From the NCBI GenBank assembly GCA_020633495.1, contig JACKDR010000018.1, forward strand, positions 121,837 through 185,836: a DNA stretch of 64,000 nucleotides. Reading direction: 5' to 3'. Shown one piece after another: positions 48,454-57,376 of the stretch. Below the pieces are notes generated by a model that was given only the letters and a program-made list of their open reading frames with translations, was not told where the DNA came from and did no database searches. The DNA is from Kofleriaceae bacterium (lineage in GTDB: Bacteria; Myxococcota_A; Polyangia; Haliangiales; Haliangiaceae). Each line of letters starts with the position of its first letter. Within the stretch, counting starts at the first letter, position 1. Both the position numbers and the translations under genes were made by a program.

Positions 48454-48972
48454 TCAGGGCGCGGGCGCGGGCGCGACGCCGGCGTCGACCGCGGCGTCGG
48501 CCGCGACGCCCGCGTCGGGCGGCACCTTCGACGCGCCGGCGGCGATCCACTTGGCGATCGCGCAGCGCTCCGACGGATCCAGCGGATCGCCGGGCGGCAT
48601 CTGGAAGTCGCCGTCGTTCTCGATGCGCTCGACGACCTCGCTGCAGCGCGGGTCGCCGGGGAGGACGCGGTGGCGGTCGGGATCGAGGAGCGCGTCGAAG
48701 GCGCCGTCGTGATCGGAGAGGTCCATGCCGGCCTGGGGCCGCGCCCCGGCGTGGCACGCGTTGGACACGCCGCACTTCTGCGACAGCGTGATCGCGTAGA
48801 CGTTGTCGTAGGTCGGCTCGTACAGCGGCGTGCACGACGGGTCGACGTCGACGCAGACCAGCTGCTTGGCCGGGCAGCCGCCGAGCAACGCGGCGGTCAC
48901 CGCGGCGGCGAGCGCGACGCCGAGCGCGGCGGCCGGCGAGGTCGCGGTCGCCGCGACGCGTGAGCGAGACAT
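48454..48972 (-). CDS. cytochrome c-like lipoprotein
   Basis: 172 residues from ATG 48972. Lipobox LLGGC. The segment CGVSNACH has a C-x5-CH spacing, with SLSQKC upstream, rather than the plain CxxCH. The later MPPGDPLDPSERCAIAKWIAAG is typical of planctomycete/myxobacterial cytochrome-like domains (the MPP and WI-x-x-GA positions). The tail is Ala/Pro-rich. It belongs to the same cluster as the small cytochromes A and B and the multihaem protein. Whether haem binds here is uncertain because of the odd spacing. Confidence 0.75.
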   Translation of the reverse strand: MSRSRVAATATSPAAALGVALAAAVTAALLGGCPAKQLVCVDVDPSCTPLYEPTYDNVYAITLSQKCGVSNACHAGARPQAGMDLSDHDGAFDALLDPDRHRVLPGDPRCSEVVERIENDGDFQMPPGDPLDPSERCAIAKWIAAGASKVPPDAGVAADAAVDAGVAPAPAP

Positions 48973-48982
48973 CGCCGCCACT

Positions 48983-50453
48983 CTACCCGACGGCGCCGCC
49001 GACCGCGAACGTCGGGCGGAGGCAGGCGTAGACCTCGCGGTACCGGGCGTAGGCCTCGTCACACGCGGCGCGGTGGGCGGCGCGCGGCGTCGCGACCGGC
49101 TCGGGGGCCGGCAGCCGGGCCGCCGCGGCGGCGAGATCCGGGCGGCCCCGGTCGCGACCGCGGCCAGCATCGCGGCGCCGCGAGCGCACGCGTCGCCGCC
49201 CAGGGCGCGCGCCACCGGCAGGCCGGCCGGCGACGTCGGCGCGGATCTGCGCCCACACGTCGCTGCGCGCGCCGCCGCCGAGCAGCAGGATCGACGACGC
49301 CGCGACCCCGAGCGCGGCCAGCCGCTCGACGACGTCGCGCATGGCGTGGGCGCAGGCCTCGAGCACGGCGCGGGCGACGTGGCCGGCGCCGTGGCCCGGG
49401 GTCAGCCCGGTCAGCGCGCCGCGCGCCCACGGGTTCCACTCCGGCGTCATCGCGCCGGTCAGCGCCGGCACGAAGGTCACGCCGTCGGCGCCGGGCGGCG
49501 TCGTCGCGACCAGGGCGTCGAGCGCGGCGGCGTCGGCGACGCCGCACAGCGCGCCGAGCCAGGCGACGGCGCCGCCGGCGAGCCAGCCCGGGTTCTCGAT
49601 CAGCCAGCCGCCCGCCGGGTAGGCGTGGGTCTCGACCAGGCGCGGCGCGCGATCGTCGAGGACAGGCGTCGCGGCCAGCGCGCCGACCACCTCGGCGGTG
49701 CCGACGACGCACGCGATCCGACCGGGCGCGATCAGCCCGCCGCCCAGCGGGGTCGCGAAGTCGTCGCCGGTGCCGACCGCGACCGGGACCCCGGCCGGCA
49801 GCCCGGTGAGCGCGGCGCCGGCGGCGTGCAGCGCGCCCGCGATCGCGGTGGCGTCGTCGACGCGGGGCAGCCACGCGGCGTCGAGGTCGAACGCGGCGAG
49901 CAGCGCCGGCGACCAGGCGCGCGCCGCGAGATCGTAGACGTTGCTGGTCGACGCCAGCGCGTGGTCGATCACCGCGGCGCCGGTGAGCGCCTCGACGACG
50001 AAGCCGACCGGCGGCTGGTAGCGCGCGGCGCCGGGGCGGTGGCGCGCCAGCCAGCAGCGGGCCTTGGCGGCGAGGTGGCCGGCGTCGAGGACTGGCCGGT
50101 GGCGGCGGCGAAGGCGGCAGGCTCGAGCGCGGGCAGCTCGGCGACGGCGCGGCGGTCCATCCAGATCAGCGCCGGGCCCCGCGCCCGGCCGGCGCCGTCG
50201 ACCGGACGCAGCCGTCGAGCTGGCCGGCGACGGCGAGGCCGCGGACCGCGCCGGCGTCGACGCCGGCGGCGGCGAGCGCGCCGGCGATCGCGGGCCGCAG
50301 CGCGGCCAGCCAGGCGCCGGGATCCTGCTCGGCGTGGCCAGGCGCGGGGTGCGCCACCGGGTAGCCGACCGCGGCCTCGCCGCGGACCTCGAGCCCGTCG
50401 GTGGTCACCACCGCCTTGAGGCTCTGGGTGCCGACGTCGATCCCGACCAGCAT
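48983..50453 (-). pseudogene. FGGY-family sugar kinase (xylulokinase-like), broken by four apparent frameshifts
   Basis: Start ATG 50453 with GIDVGTQSLKAVV, the ATP-binding motif of FGGY kinases. The protein can be followed to the end at 48983 only by switching frames at about 50200-50208, 50087-50092, 49219-49224 and 49139-49141. Recognisable blocks are AGQLDGCV, ALIWMDRR, VAVGTGDDF, the ATP-binding LLLGGGARSDVW, and the C-terminal DEAYARYREVYACL. All four sites are in short G/C runs and the intact stretches keep normal composition. I therefore rate sequencing indels as at least as likely as real decay. If intact it would phosphorylate a pentulose or similar sugar in the cytoplasm. Confidence 0.75.
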
Positions 50454-50497
50454 GCTTGATTGTCTGCGCCCCCGGCGGCGCCGTGCAAAGCTGGGGC

Positions 50498-51130
50498 GTG
50501 AACTTCTTCGGCCACGCGGTGGTGGCGTCGTGGCACGACGCCGGCGGCGGGCGCGCCCTCGGCGCGATGCTGCCCGACTTCCAGACCATGAGCGGCGCCC
50601 GGGTCGCCGCGGTCGACGACGCCGAGGTCGCCGCCGGGATCGACCTGCACCACGCCACCGACGCCGCGTTCCACCGCCTGCCCGCGTTCGTCGGCCTGAC
50701 CCGCGAGGTCGAGGCCCGGCTGCGCGCCGCCGACGTCGGCCGCGGCCCGACCCGCGCGGTCGCCCACGTCGGCGTCGAGCTGCTGCTCGACGGCGTCCTG
50801 CTCGACGACGTCGACGGCTGCGCCACCTACCTCGCCGGCCTCGACCACCCGATCGCGACGATCACCTGGCGCGAGCCCGGCGACGACGCCCGCTTCGCCC
50901 ACCTGCACGGCCGGCTGCGCGCCTACGGCGTGCCGCGCGACCTGGCGCGCGCCGACGCGGTCGCGCACCGGGTGCTGCGGATGATCGCGCCGCGGCCGCT
51001 GCTGCGCGCCAGCGCGGCCGAGGCCGAGGTGATCCGCCGCGAGCTGGCCGCGATGGCGCCGCGGGTGCGGGTCGCGACGCCGACGGTGATGGCGGCGCTG
51101 CGGGCCGCGATGACGCCGGCGCCGGCGTAG
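50498..51130 (+). CDS. acyl carrier protein phosphodiesterase-like (AcpH/DUF479) protein
   Basis: 210 residues from GTG 50498. The N-terminus NFFGHAVVASW and the following GAMLPDFQTMSG, AGIDLHHATDAAFH and RAVAHVGVELLLDGVLL follow the HD-like layout of the AcpH family. It contains the Asp and His residues that would hold a metal ion. AcpH removes the phosphopantetheine arm from acyl carrier protein. The N-terminal match is good but the C-terminal half is less typical, so a different phosphodiesterase role is possible. It starts 44 bp from the divergent FGGY kinase gene. Confidence 0.65.
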   Translation: MNFFGHAVVASWHDAGGGRALGAMLPDFQTMSGARVAAVDDAEVAAGIDLHHATDAAFHRLPAFVGLTREVEARLRAADVGRGPTRAVAHVGVELLLDGVLLDDVDGCATYLAGLDHPIATITWREPGDDARFAHLHGRLRAYGVPRDLARADAVAHRVLRMIAPRPLLRASAAEAEVIRRELAAMAPRVRVATPTVMAALRAAMTPAPA

Positions 51131-51147
51131 CCGGGCCGGCGCGCCCG

Positions 51148-51612
51148 CTACAGCGTGCGGACCGGCTTGCCGGCCTTGGCCCAGCCGGCGATGCCGGCGG
51201 GCATGACGCCGACGTCGGTGTAGCCGGCGATCACCGCGCGCTCGGCGGCGGCGTGCGAGGCGCCGCACATCTCGTTGGCGCAGTAGAAGACCAGCTTCTT
51301 GCCCTTGTCGGTGGGCAGGACCGACAGATCGTAGTCGCTGTAGCTGGTCAGCAGCGTGGCGCCAGGGATGACGCCGGCGCGGGCCCGGGTCGACGCGTTG
51401 TTGGCGTCGATGGCCTGGCACTCGCCCTTGGCGATCAGCTGGTCGAGCTGATCGACGCTGACCTCGCCGACCTTGGCGGCGGCGGCCTGCTCGGCGGCGG
51501 CCTGCTCGGCGGCGACCGCCTTGGCGCTGCCGCCGGCGGCGGGTTGATCCTTGGAGCACGCGCCGGCCAGGGCGAGGCCGGCGGCGACGACGATCGGGAC
51601 GAGGCGACGCAT
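51148..51612 (-). CDS. rhodanese-domain lipoprotein
   Basis: 154 residues from ATG 51612, lipobox LAGAC. After an Ala/Gln linker a single rhodanese domain follows. The active loop CANEMCGAS contains the sulfur-accepting Cys in FYCANEMCG, and GVIPGATLLTSY sits at the start of the fold. A lipoprotein rhodanese is anchored in the envelope and is likely to move sulfur or sense thiols there. The C-terminus GIAGWAKAGKPVRTL closes the domain. It is convergent with the AcpH-like gene, 17 bp away. Confidence 0.85.
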   Translation of the reverse strand: MRRLVPIVVAAGLALAGACSKDQPAAGGSAKAVAAEQAAAEQAAAAKVGEVSVDQLDQLIAKGECQAIDANNASTRARAGVIPGATLLTSYSDYDLSVLPTDKGKKLVFYCANEMCGASHAAAERAVIAGYTDVGVMPAGIAGWAKAGKPVRTL

Positions 51613-51703
51613 GGGCCGTACTCTATCGCCGTCCGCGGCGAGGACAAGCCCCCGCGCGCGGGCGCCGGCGGTCGGACCGGCGGGACGACGGCCGCCGCGC
51701 TGC

Positions 51704-52702
51704 TCAGGCCATGGCGCCGACCGAGCGCAGGGTCTCGCGCAGGCCGTCGGTGAGCGAGGTCGCCGCGGTGAAGCCGAGGACCTCGCGCGCCCGATCGACC
51801 GCGGCCACCGAGCGGACGATCTCGCCGGAGCGCGCCGGCGCGTGGACGATGCGCGAGCCGCGGCCGCACAGCCCGGCGATCGTGGTCGCGAGCTCGTTGA
51901 TCGTGATCTCGCGGCTGGTGCCGACGTTGAGCACCGCGCGATCGCCGGCGTCGCCGAGGGCGGCGTCGACCACGGCGCGGGCGACGTCGCCGACGTAGAC
52001 GAAGTCCCGGGTCTGCTCGCCGTCGCCGAAGATCGTCAGGTCGCGGCCGTCGCGGCCGCGGTCGGCGAAGATCGAGATGACGCCGGAGTACGGGCTCGAC
52101 GGGTCCTGGCGCGGCCCGTAGACGTTGAAGAACCGCAGCGCCGTGGTCGGCACGCCGTGCACCGCCGAGTAGTAGTGCAGCATCTTCTCCGACGCGTACT
52201 TGTCGATGCCGTACGGCGACAGCGGCTGACACGGCGTCGCCTCGCGCACCGGCAGCTCGTCGACGTCGCCGTAGACCGCCGACGACGACGCGAACGCGAC
52301 CTTGCGGACGCCGGCGGCGCGGGCGTACTCGAGGACCTGGACGGTGCCGCGGTAGTTGACGTGGACGTCGACCAGCGGGTTCTCGACCGACGCCACCACC
52401 GAGACCTGCGCGGCCAGGTGGATGACGCGCTCGACCGGGCCGAACCGGGCCGTCACCGGCGCCAGCGCCGCGAAGATGCCCTCGGCGACGTCGACGGTGA
52501 GGACCTCGAGCGCCGGCTCGGTGCCGGCGAAGCCGAAGCGGGCGCGATCCGCCCACGGCGCCAGGTTGGCGCGCTTGCCGGTGCGGAAGTCGTCGATCAC
52601 GACGACCCGGCGGCCGAGGCCGATCAGGCGCTCGACCACGTGCGATCCGATGAAGCCGGCGCCGCCGGTGACGACGACGATCCCTGCGCTGGTGCTGGTC
52701 AC
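51704..52702 (-). CDS. NAD-dependent epimerase, GalE-like
   Basis: 332 residues from GTG 52702. It begins with the Rossmann motif TGGAGFIGSH. The catalytic pair is YGIDK in the YxxxK position, with Ser in ASSSAVYGD. RFFNVYGPRQDP is the typical substrate-loop motif of UDP-hexose 4-epimerases. It should interconvert UDP-glucose/galactose or related sugars for surface polysaccharide. No glycosyltransferase lies next to it. The uridine kinase gene starts upstream at 53362 and its stop is 24 bp away, so the two may be co-transcribed. Confidence 0.9.
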   Translation of the reverse strand: MTSTSAGIVVVTGGAGFIGSHVVERLIGLGRRVVVIDDFRTGKRANLAPWADRARFGFAGTEPALEVLTVDVAEGIFAALAPVTARFGPVERVIHLAAQVSVVASVENPLVDVHVNYRGTVQVLEYARAAGVRKVAFASSSAVYGDVDELPVREATPCQPLSPYGIDKYASEKMLHYYSAVHGVPTTALRFFNVYGPRQDPSSPYSGVISIFADRGRDGRDLTIFGDGEQTRDFVYVGDVARAVVDAALGDAGDRAVLNVGTSREITINELATTIAGLCGRGSRIVHAPARSGEIVRSVAAVDRAREVLGFTAATSLTDGLRETLRSVGAMA

Positions 52703-52726
52703 GCCGCCATCCTACTACCGGCCCGG

Positions 52727-53362
<636 letters not shown>

Positions 53363-53408
53363 GGCGCGGTCTTCGCACGCCGGACCCCGGCCCGACAAGC
53401 CGCCGGGG

Positions 53409-54500
53409 TCACTGCGGCAGGCCGCCGGCCTGGAGCTGGCTCACGGCGATCCCGATGATGAAGCGGGGCACGCTGGCGTCGACCCGCAGCACCGCGGGGC
53501 GGTCGATCGTCACCGACAGCGTGGCCAGGCCGTTGAGGTCGAGGCCGTCGATCTGGGCCTGCAGGTCGGCCTGGGCGGCGCGGGCGGTCTTGTCGTCGAG
53601 GTAGTGGACCCGGGCCAGCATCGACAGGCTGGAGCCGCCGACGCTGGCGGAGCCCCACAGGCCGGTCATGCCGTCGCTCTCGAGGCCGAGCTTCTTGCCG
53701 AGGTCCTCGCCGGCGAACCACGCGGTGGCGGTGAGATCGACCTCGGGCAACAGCGGGGTCAGCGCGCCAGCCGGGGTCGTGACGTCGGCGACCCGCGCCG
53801 CCATCCAGGCCGCGTCGGCCTCCTTGCGCGACGACAGGTAGAACGTGTGGTCGTCGAGCCAGGCGATCGCGCGCGGGTGCGGGCCGGCGATCGACGACAC
53901 CGCGCCGTCGCGGCGGACGCCGGTGCCCTCGAGCGCCGCGACCAGGCAGGCCTCGCCGTCGTCGCGGCTCCACTGGCCGGAGACGATCACGTCGAGGACG
54001 CCGTCGTCGCCGGGGCCGGCCATGATGGCCCAGGTGGTGAGGCCACGCAGGTCCAGCGAGCAGCTCTCGAGCGCGGTCTGGAACACCAGCGCGCGCCCGG
54101 TCGGGCTGTCGAGCGCGACGTCGATCAGGCCCGACAGATCGCGGTCGGCGCGGACCTCGCCGACCATGACGCCCATCGCGAACCGGGTGTCGTCGGGCAG
54201 GTGATCGACGGCCTTGCCCATCGCGGCGCGCGACGTGCCGAGATCGGCGGCGACCGCGACGTCGGCGGCGCGGAGGCTGGACACCGGCGCGGGCGGCGGC
54301 GCGGACCGCTCGTCGAGCGGCGGCGCCACGGCGCCGGCCTCGGCGGGCGCGGCGCGGGTCGCGGCGTGCTCGACCGCGGGGCCCGGCGACGACAGCAGCT
54401 TGGCGGCGACGCCGACGCCGACCAGGACCGCGACGCCGCCGGCGACCAGCGCGGCGGTACGCGCGGGGTGGCGGCGACGCGCCCTGGTGGCGGTCGCGGG
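53409..54500 (-). CDS. C-terminal extracellular half of a Ser/Thr kinase, separated by a frame change
   Basis: This frame opens with a membrane helix (AALVAGGVAVLVGVGVAAK, about 54400-54460) and ends at 53409. From 54329 it reads as an Ala/Pro/Asp-rich protein with no start codon that fits. The extracellular part of about 300 residues has repeated two-layer segments (FAMGVMVGEVRADRDLSGLI, AWFAGEDLGKKLGLESDG) and a hydrophobic strand pattern. It has no domain I can name. It belongs to the kinase at 54564-55502. A change of frame near 54514-54530 joins the linker RRPDDSQPV...PTVELRGGAR to the helix. It would be a sensor domain outside the membrane. Confidence 0.6.
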   Translation of the reverse strand, partial: PATATRARRRHPARTAALVAGGVAVLVGVGVAAKLLSSPGPAVEHAATRAAPAEAGAVAPPLDERSAPPPAPVSSLRAADVAVAADLGTSRAAMGKAVDHLPDDTRFAMGVMVGEVRADRDLSGLIDVALDSPTGRALVFQTALESCSLDLRGLTTWAIMAGPGDDGVLDVIVSGQWSRDDGEACLVAALEGTGVRRDGAVSSIAGPHPRAIAWLDDHTFYLSSRKEADAAWMAARVADVTTPAGALTPLLPEVDLTATAWFAGEDLGKKLGLESDGMTGLWGSASVGGSSLSMLARVHYLDDKTARAAQADLQAQIDGLDLNGLATLSVTIDRPAVLRVDASVPRFIIGIAVSQLQAGGLPQ

Positions 54501-54563
54501 CGCGGCGCCGACGGCGCGCGCCGCCGCGCAGCTCGACGGTCGGCTGGAACGCGTCGGGCACCG

Positions 54564-55502
54564 TCACCGGCTGCGAGTCGTCGGGGCGCCGCACCGGCTG
54601 CGAGTCGTCGGGCGGGCCGCCGGGCGCACCGCGTCGGTGGTGCGCGGCGCGGCCACGGCGCTCGCCAGCCGCCCGGCGGCGACCAGGACCGCGTCGCGCA
54701 GCTCGCGCGCGCCGGCGGGGCGGTTCTGGGCCCGGGTCGACAGCGCGCGCCGGACCTCGACGTCGAGGGCCGCCGGCAGGCCGGGCGCGACGGTGGCGAG
54801 CGAGATCGGGTTGAGCCGCACCTCGGGATCGGCGCAGTCGTCCCACGGCAGCCGCCCGGCGAGCATCGCGAACAGCGTCACCGCGAGCTCGTAGACGTCG
54901 GTCGCGATCGACGCCGCCTGGCCGAAGAACCGCTCCGGCGCCATGTACGCGGGCGTGCCGCGGACGCCGCCGTCCTGGGTCGTCGTCGACGCCGGCGCGG
55001 CCAGATCCTTGGCGATGCCGAAGTCGAGGAGCACCGCGTGCTGCCGGCCGTCGGCGCCGGCGACCAGCACGATGTTCTCGGGCTTGAGGTCGCGGTGGAT
55101 CAGGCCGCGCGCGTGCAGCGCCGCGACCGCGTCGGCGAGCTGATCGAAGAGCTCGAGCGCGATCGCCAGGGTCAGCGGCCCGCGCGCCAGCCGCGCCGCG
55201 AGGGTCTCGCCGTGCAGCTTCTCCATCGCCAGGTACGGCCGACCGTCGGGGGTCTCGCCGACGCCGAGCACCTTGACGACGCCGGGGTGCTGGAGCTCGG
55301 ACAGCAGCCGCGCCTCGGCGAGGAACTGCTCCCGCTCCTTCGGGGTCGCGACCAGCGCCGGGTGCAGCACCTTGAGCGCGACCTCGCGGTGGCCCCAGCG
55401 GGCGTCGAGCACGACGCCGCTGCCACCCTCACCGAGGGTGCCCACGATGGCGAAGTCGCCCAGGCGAGCGGGCACCGTTCCCTGGCTCGGGTGAGGGTTC
55501 AT
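54564..55502 (-). CDS. Ser/Thr protein kinase, kinase domain (gene continues after frame change)
   Basis: Start ATG 55502. The kinase domain has the Gly loop GEGGSGVVLD, VALKVL, the catalytic loop HRDLKPEN and DFGIAKD, and the activation segment VRGTPAYMAPERFF. All key residues are present. The frame ends at 54564 after RTTDAVRPAAR with an Arg/Thr repeat. The natural linker (PDDSQPVRRPDDSQPV and PDAFQPTVELRGG) lies one frame over, joined by one missing base in the G-run at 54622-54624. A second change near 54520 leads to the membrane helix and the extracellular part at 53409. The complete protein would be about 695 residues, a typical myxobacterial membrane kinase. Confidence 0.85.
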   Translation of the reverse strand: MNPHPSQGTVPARLGDFAIVGTLGEGGSGVVLDARWGHREVALKVLHPALVATPKEREQFLAEARLLSELQHPGVVKVLGVGETPDGRPYLAMEKLHGETLAARLARGPLTLAIALELFDQLADAVAALHARGLIHRDLKPENIVLVAGADGRQHAVLLDFGIAKDLAAPASTTTQDGGVRGTPAYMAPERFFGQAASIATDVYELAVTLFAMLAGRLPWDDCADPEVRLNPISLATVAPGLPAALDVEVRRALSTRAQNRPAGARELRDAVLVAAGRLASAVAAPRTTDAVRPAARPTTRSRCGAPTTRSR

Positions 55503-55778
55503 GCGCAGGTCGGGGATGGTACCGCACCCCCGGCCGATCGGCGCCGCCGTTCGCGACCGCCAGGTCAGCGTCAATCGCATGACGCGGCGTCGTCATTTCT
55601 CTGACGAGAGAACTCGCAAGTCATCAATTTTACGAGAGGCGCGGCTGGTACCGTGCTTGCTTGTAGTCATACCTGGAGGGTGACTCGGGAAGTTTTGTTC
55701 GGAGCCACACCGACCCCGTCCCGACCGTTACCCCAGCGCTATCTCGGTCCTCCCCACGTGCCCAACTACGGTGATCCC
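55503..55778. promoter_or_regulatory. divergent intergenic region, relatively AT-rich
   Basis: A 276-bp gap separates the Ser/Thr kinase start (55502, minus) and the LuxR-type regulator start (55779, plus). The part at 55590-55700 is the most AT-rich stretch in this neighbourhood (for example ATCAATTTTACGAGAG). It therefore probably holds both promoters, but no consensus motif could be assigned. Confidence 0.4.
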
Positions 55779-56417
55779 ATGTTCTCGTCGCCGGCTTCCA
55801 TCACCCCCTGGCCTTCCAAGATCCGCGTCGCGGTCGCCGACGACCGAACGCTGTTCCGGGAGGCCCTCGTCCACCTGCTCGGCGATCGCGACCGCGTCGA
55901 CGTCGTCGCCGCCGGCCCCGCGACCGCGGCCGGCGACCTGATCGCGCAGCACCAGCCCGACGTGCTGCTGCTCGGCGCGCCCGACGGCGCTGCCGCCGCG
56001 GCCCGCGGCCTCGCCGGCGCCGGCGCCGCCACCCGGGTCGTCGTGATCGGCTGCGGGCGCGACGATCTGCCCGGCCCGGTGCTCACCGCCGGCGCCGCCG
56101 GCTTCGTCGCCTTCGACGCCCAGCCCGACGAGCTGGTCGCCGCGATCGGCGCGGTCCACAGCGGCGAGCGGGTCCCCGCCAGCGCCGCCAGTGACGACGA
56201 TCCGGTGGCCGTGCTGTCGCCGCGCGAGCTCGAGACCCTGCGCTTCCTCGCGGTCGGCATGACCAACCGCGAGATCGCGATGCAGCTCGGCATCAGCGTC
56301 AAGACCGTCGACACCCACCGCGGCCACGTCCTCAAGAAGCTGCGGCTGCGCAACAACTCGGACCTGACCCGCTTCGCGCTGCAGCACGGCCTCGTCGAGC
56401 TCGGGAGCCAGGGCTAG
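55779..56417 (+). CDS. LuxR-family response regulator with a pseudo-receiver domain
   Basis: 212 residues from ATG 55779. The receiver domain starts VAVADDRTLFREALVHLLGD, with the two acidic residues DD kept. The phosphate-accepting Asp is missing: the expected LLLD is LLLG in PDVLLLGAPDG. The Thr and Lys positions are also changed (VVVIGCGRDD and GFVAFDAQPDEL). The C-terminal NarL/FixJ-type helix-turn-helix is intact (VLSPRELETLRFLAVGMTNR, MQLGISVKTVDTHRGHVLKK). So it should bind DNA but be controlled without normal phosphorylation, for instance by a ligand or partner. The divergent kinase gene upstream is a possible partner. Confidence 0.88.
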   Translation: MFSSPASITPWPSKIRVAVADDRTLFREALVHLLGDRDRVDVVAAGPATAAGDLIAQHQPDVLLLGAPDGAAAAARGLAGAGAATRVVVIGCGRDDLPGPVLTAGAAGFVAFDAQPDELVAAIGAVHSGERVPASAASDDDPVAVLSPRELETLRFLAVGMTNREIAMQLGISVKTVDTHRGHVLKKLRLRNNSDLTRFALQHGLVELGSQG

Positions 56418-56430
56418 CGCCCGGCCCGCG

Positions 56431-56637
56431 ATGCTCCACTACTCGTGCCCCTGCGGCTCGCCCTGCCCGTGCCCGACCCCGGCGCACCGCCACATCCGGC
56501 GCGGCGCCGACGCCCGCGGCTACCACCGCACCCAGCACCTGGTCGAGCGCGCGCCGCGCCGGCGCACCGGGCTGGCGCTGAACGGCCCGGCGCTGCCGTT
56601 CACACCTGACGCATCCTCCGCCGCGTCTCGTCGGTGA
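56431..56637 (+). CDS. possible small cysteine-rich protein
   Basis: 68 residues from ATG 56431, starting 13 bp after the LuxR-type gene. The N-terminus has CPCGSPCPCP, four cysteines that could bind a metal, but the remainder is Arg/Pro-rich like non-coding GC-rich DNA. No ribosome site is evident. It overlaps the end of the convergent gene at 56600, which weakens the case. Low confidence. Confidence 0.25.
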   Translation: MLHYSCPCGSPCPCPTPAHRHIRRGADARGYHRTQHLVERAPRRRTGLALNGPALPFTPDASSAASRR

Positions 56638-57343
56638 TCACCCGCTCGAACGCCTCGTTGATGGCGTTGTGGGCGACGTTGTGCCAGCGCATGATCGCGT
56701 CGCCGTCCGCCGACAGCGATCGCCGTGACTCGGCGATGACGATCAGCTGGTAGCGGACCGCCTCGGCGTCGGCGGCGGTGCGCAGCAGGCGCACCCGCAC
56801 CGCGCCGCCCTCGAAGTCGCCGGCGTCGAGATCGACGCGCGACATGACGTGCCGGCGCTCGCGCTCGTCGGGCAGCGTCGGGTAGAAGACGAACAGATCG
56901 CCGGGGCGCTCGGCGCGCGCCAGCGTGAACTCGTTGACGTAGCGCTGCTCGGCCCAGCCGATCGCGGCCGGGCGCTCCTCGGCCAGGAACGCCTCGATCA
57001 GGTTGCTCCAGATCGGGACGTGGTCCTCGAAGTGGCCGTACGGCGGCAGGACGTTGAACGCGACGACGCCGGGGCCCCACTGCACCGCGCGGTGACCCTC
57101 CTGGTTGAGGCGCCAGACCCGGTGGGGCGCGCCGTCGGCGGGCGGGCACGGCGTCGCGCCCTGACGGGCCAGCGGGGCGTCGATCGCCAGGCGATCCTCG
57201 CGCGCCGCGAAGCCCTTGAAGCGCGACGCCAGCCGGCCGTAGACCTCGGCCGGCCACGGCGGCGCGAACGGCGCGCCCAGCGCGAACACCGCCTCGGCGA
57301 TGCGCGGCTCAGCGTACCAGCGGCGCACGGCGCGGCGGATCAT
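56600..57343 (-). CDS. TIGR04255-like family protein
   Basis: 247 residues from ATG 57343. The pattern PRIAEAVFALGAPFAPPWPA at the N-terminus, the central EQRYVNEFTL, and the C-terminal AHNAINEAFERVITDETRRR resemble the sporadic TIGR04255 family, whose biochemical role is not known. The region LNQEGHRAVQWGPGVVAFN lies between them. No signal peptide or membrane segment is visible. It stands alone on the minus strand, convergent with the LuxR regulator gene. Confidence 0.6.
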   Translation of the reverse strand: MIRRAVRRWYAEPRIAEAVFALGAPFAPPWPAEVYGRLASRFKGFAAREDRLAIDAPLARQGATPCPPADGAPHRVWRLNQEGHRAVQWGPGVVAFNVLPPYGHFEDHVPIWSNLIEAFLAEERPAAIGWAEQRYVNEFTLARAERPGDLFVFYPTLPDERERRHVMSRVDLDAGDFEGGAVRVRLLRTAADAEAVRYQLIVIAESRRSLSADGDAIMRWHNVAHNAINEAFERVITDETRRRMRQV

Positions 57344-57376
57344 CGGCGCCGAAGCTACAACGCGCGCCGCGGCGGC

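Noticed and set aside
56431..56637. A firm small zinc protein gene
   Set aside because: Only the first ten residues look protein-like; kept as a low-confidence feature, not as a finding.
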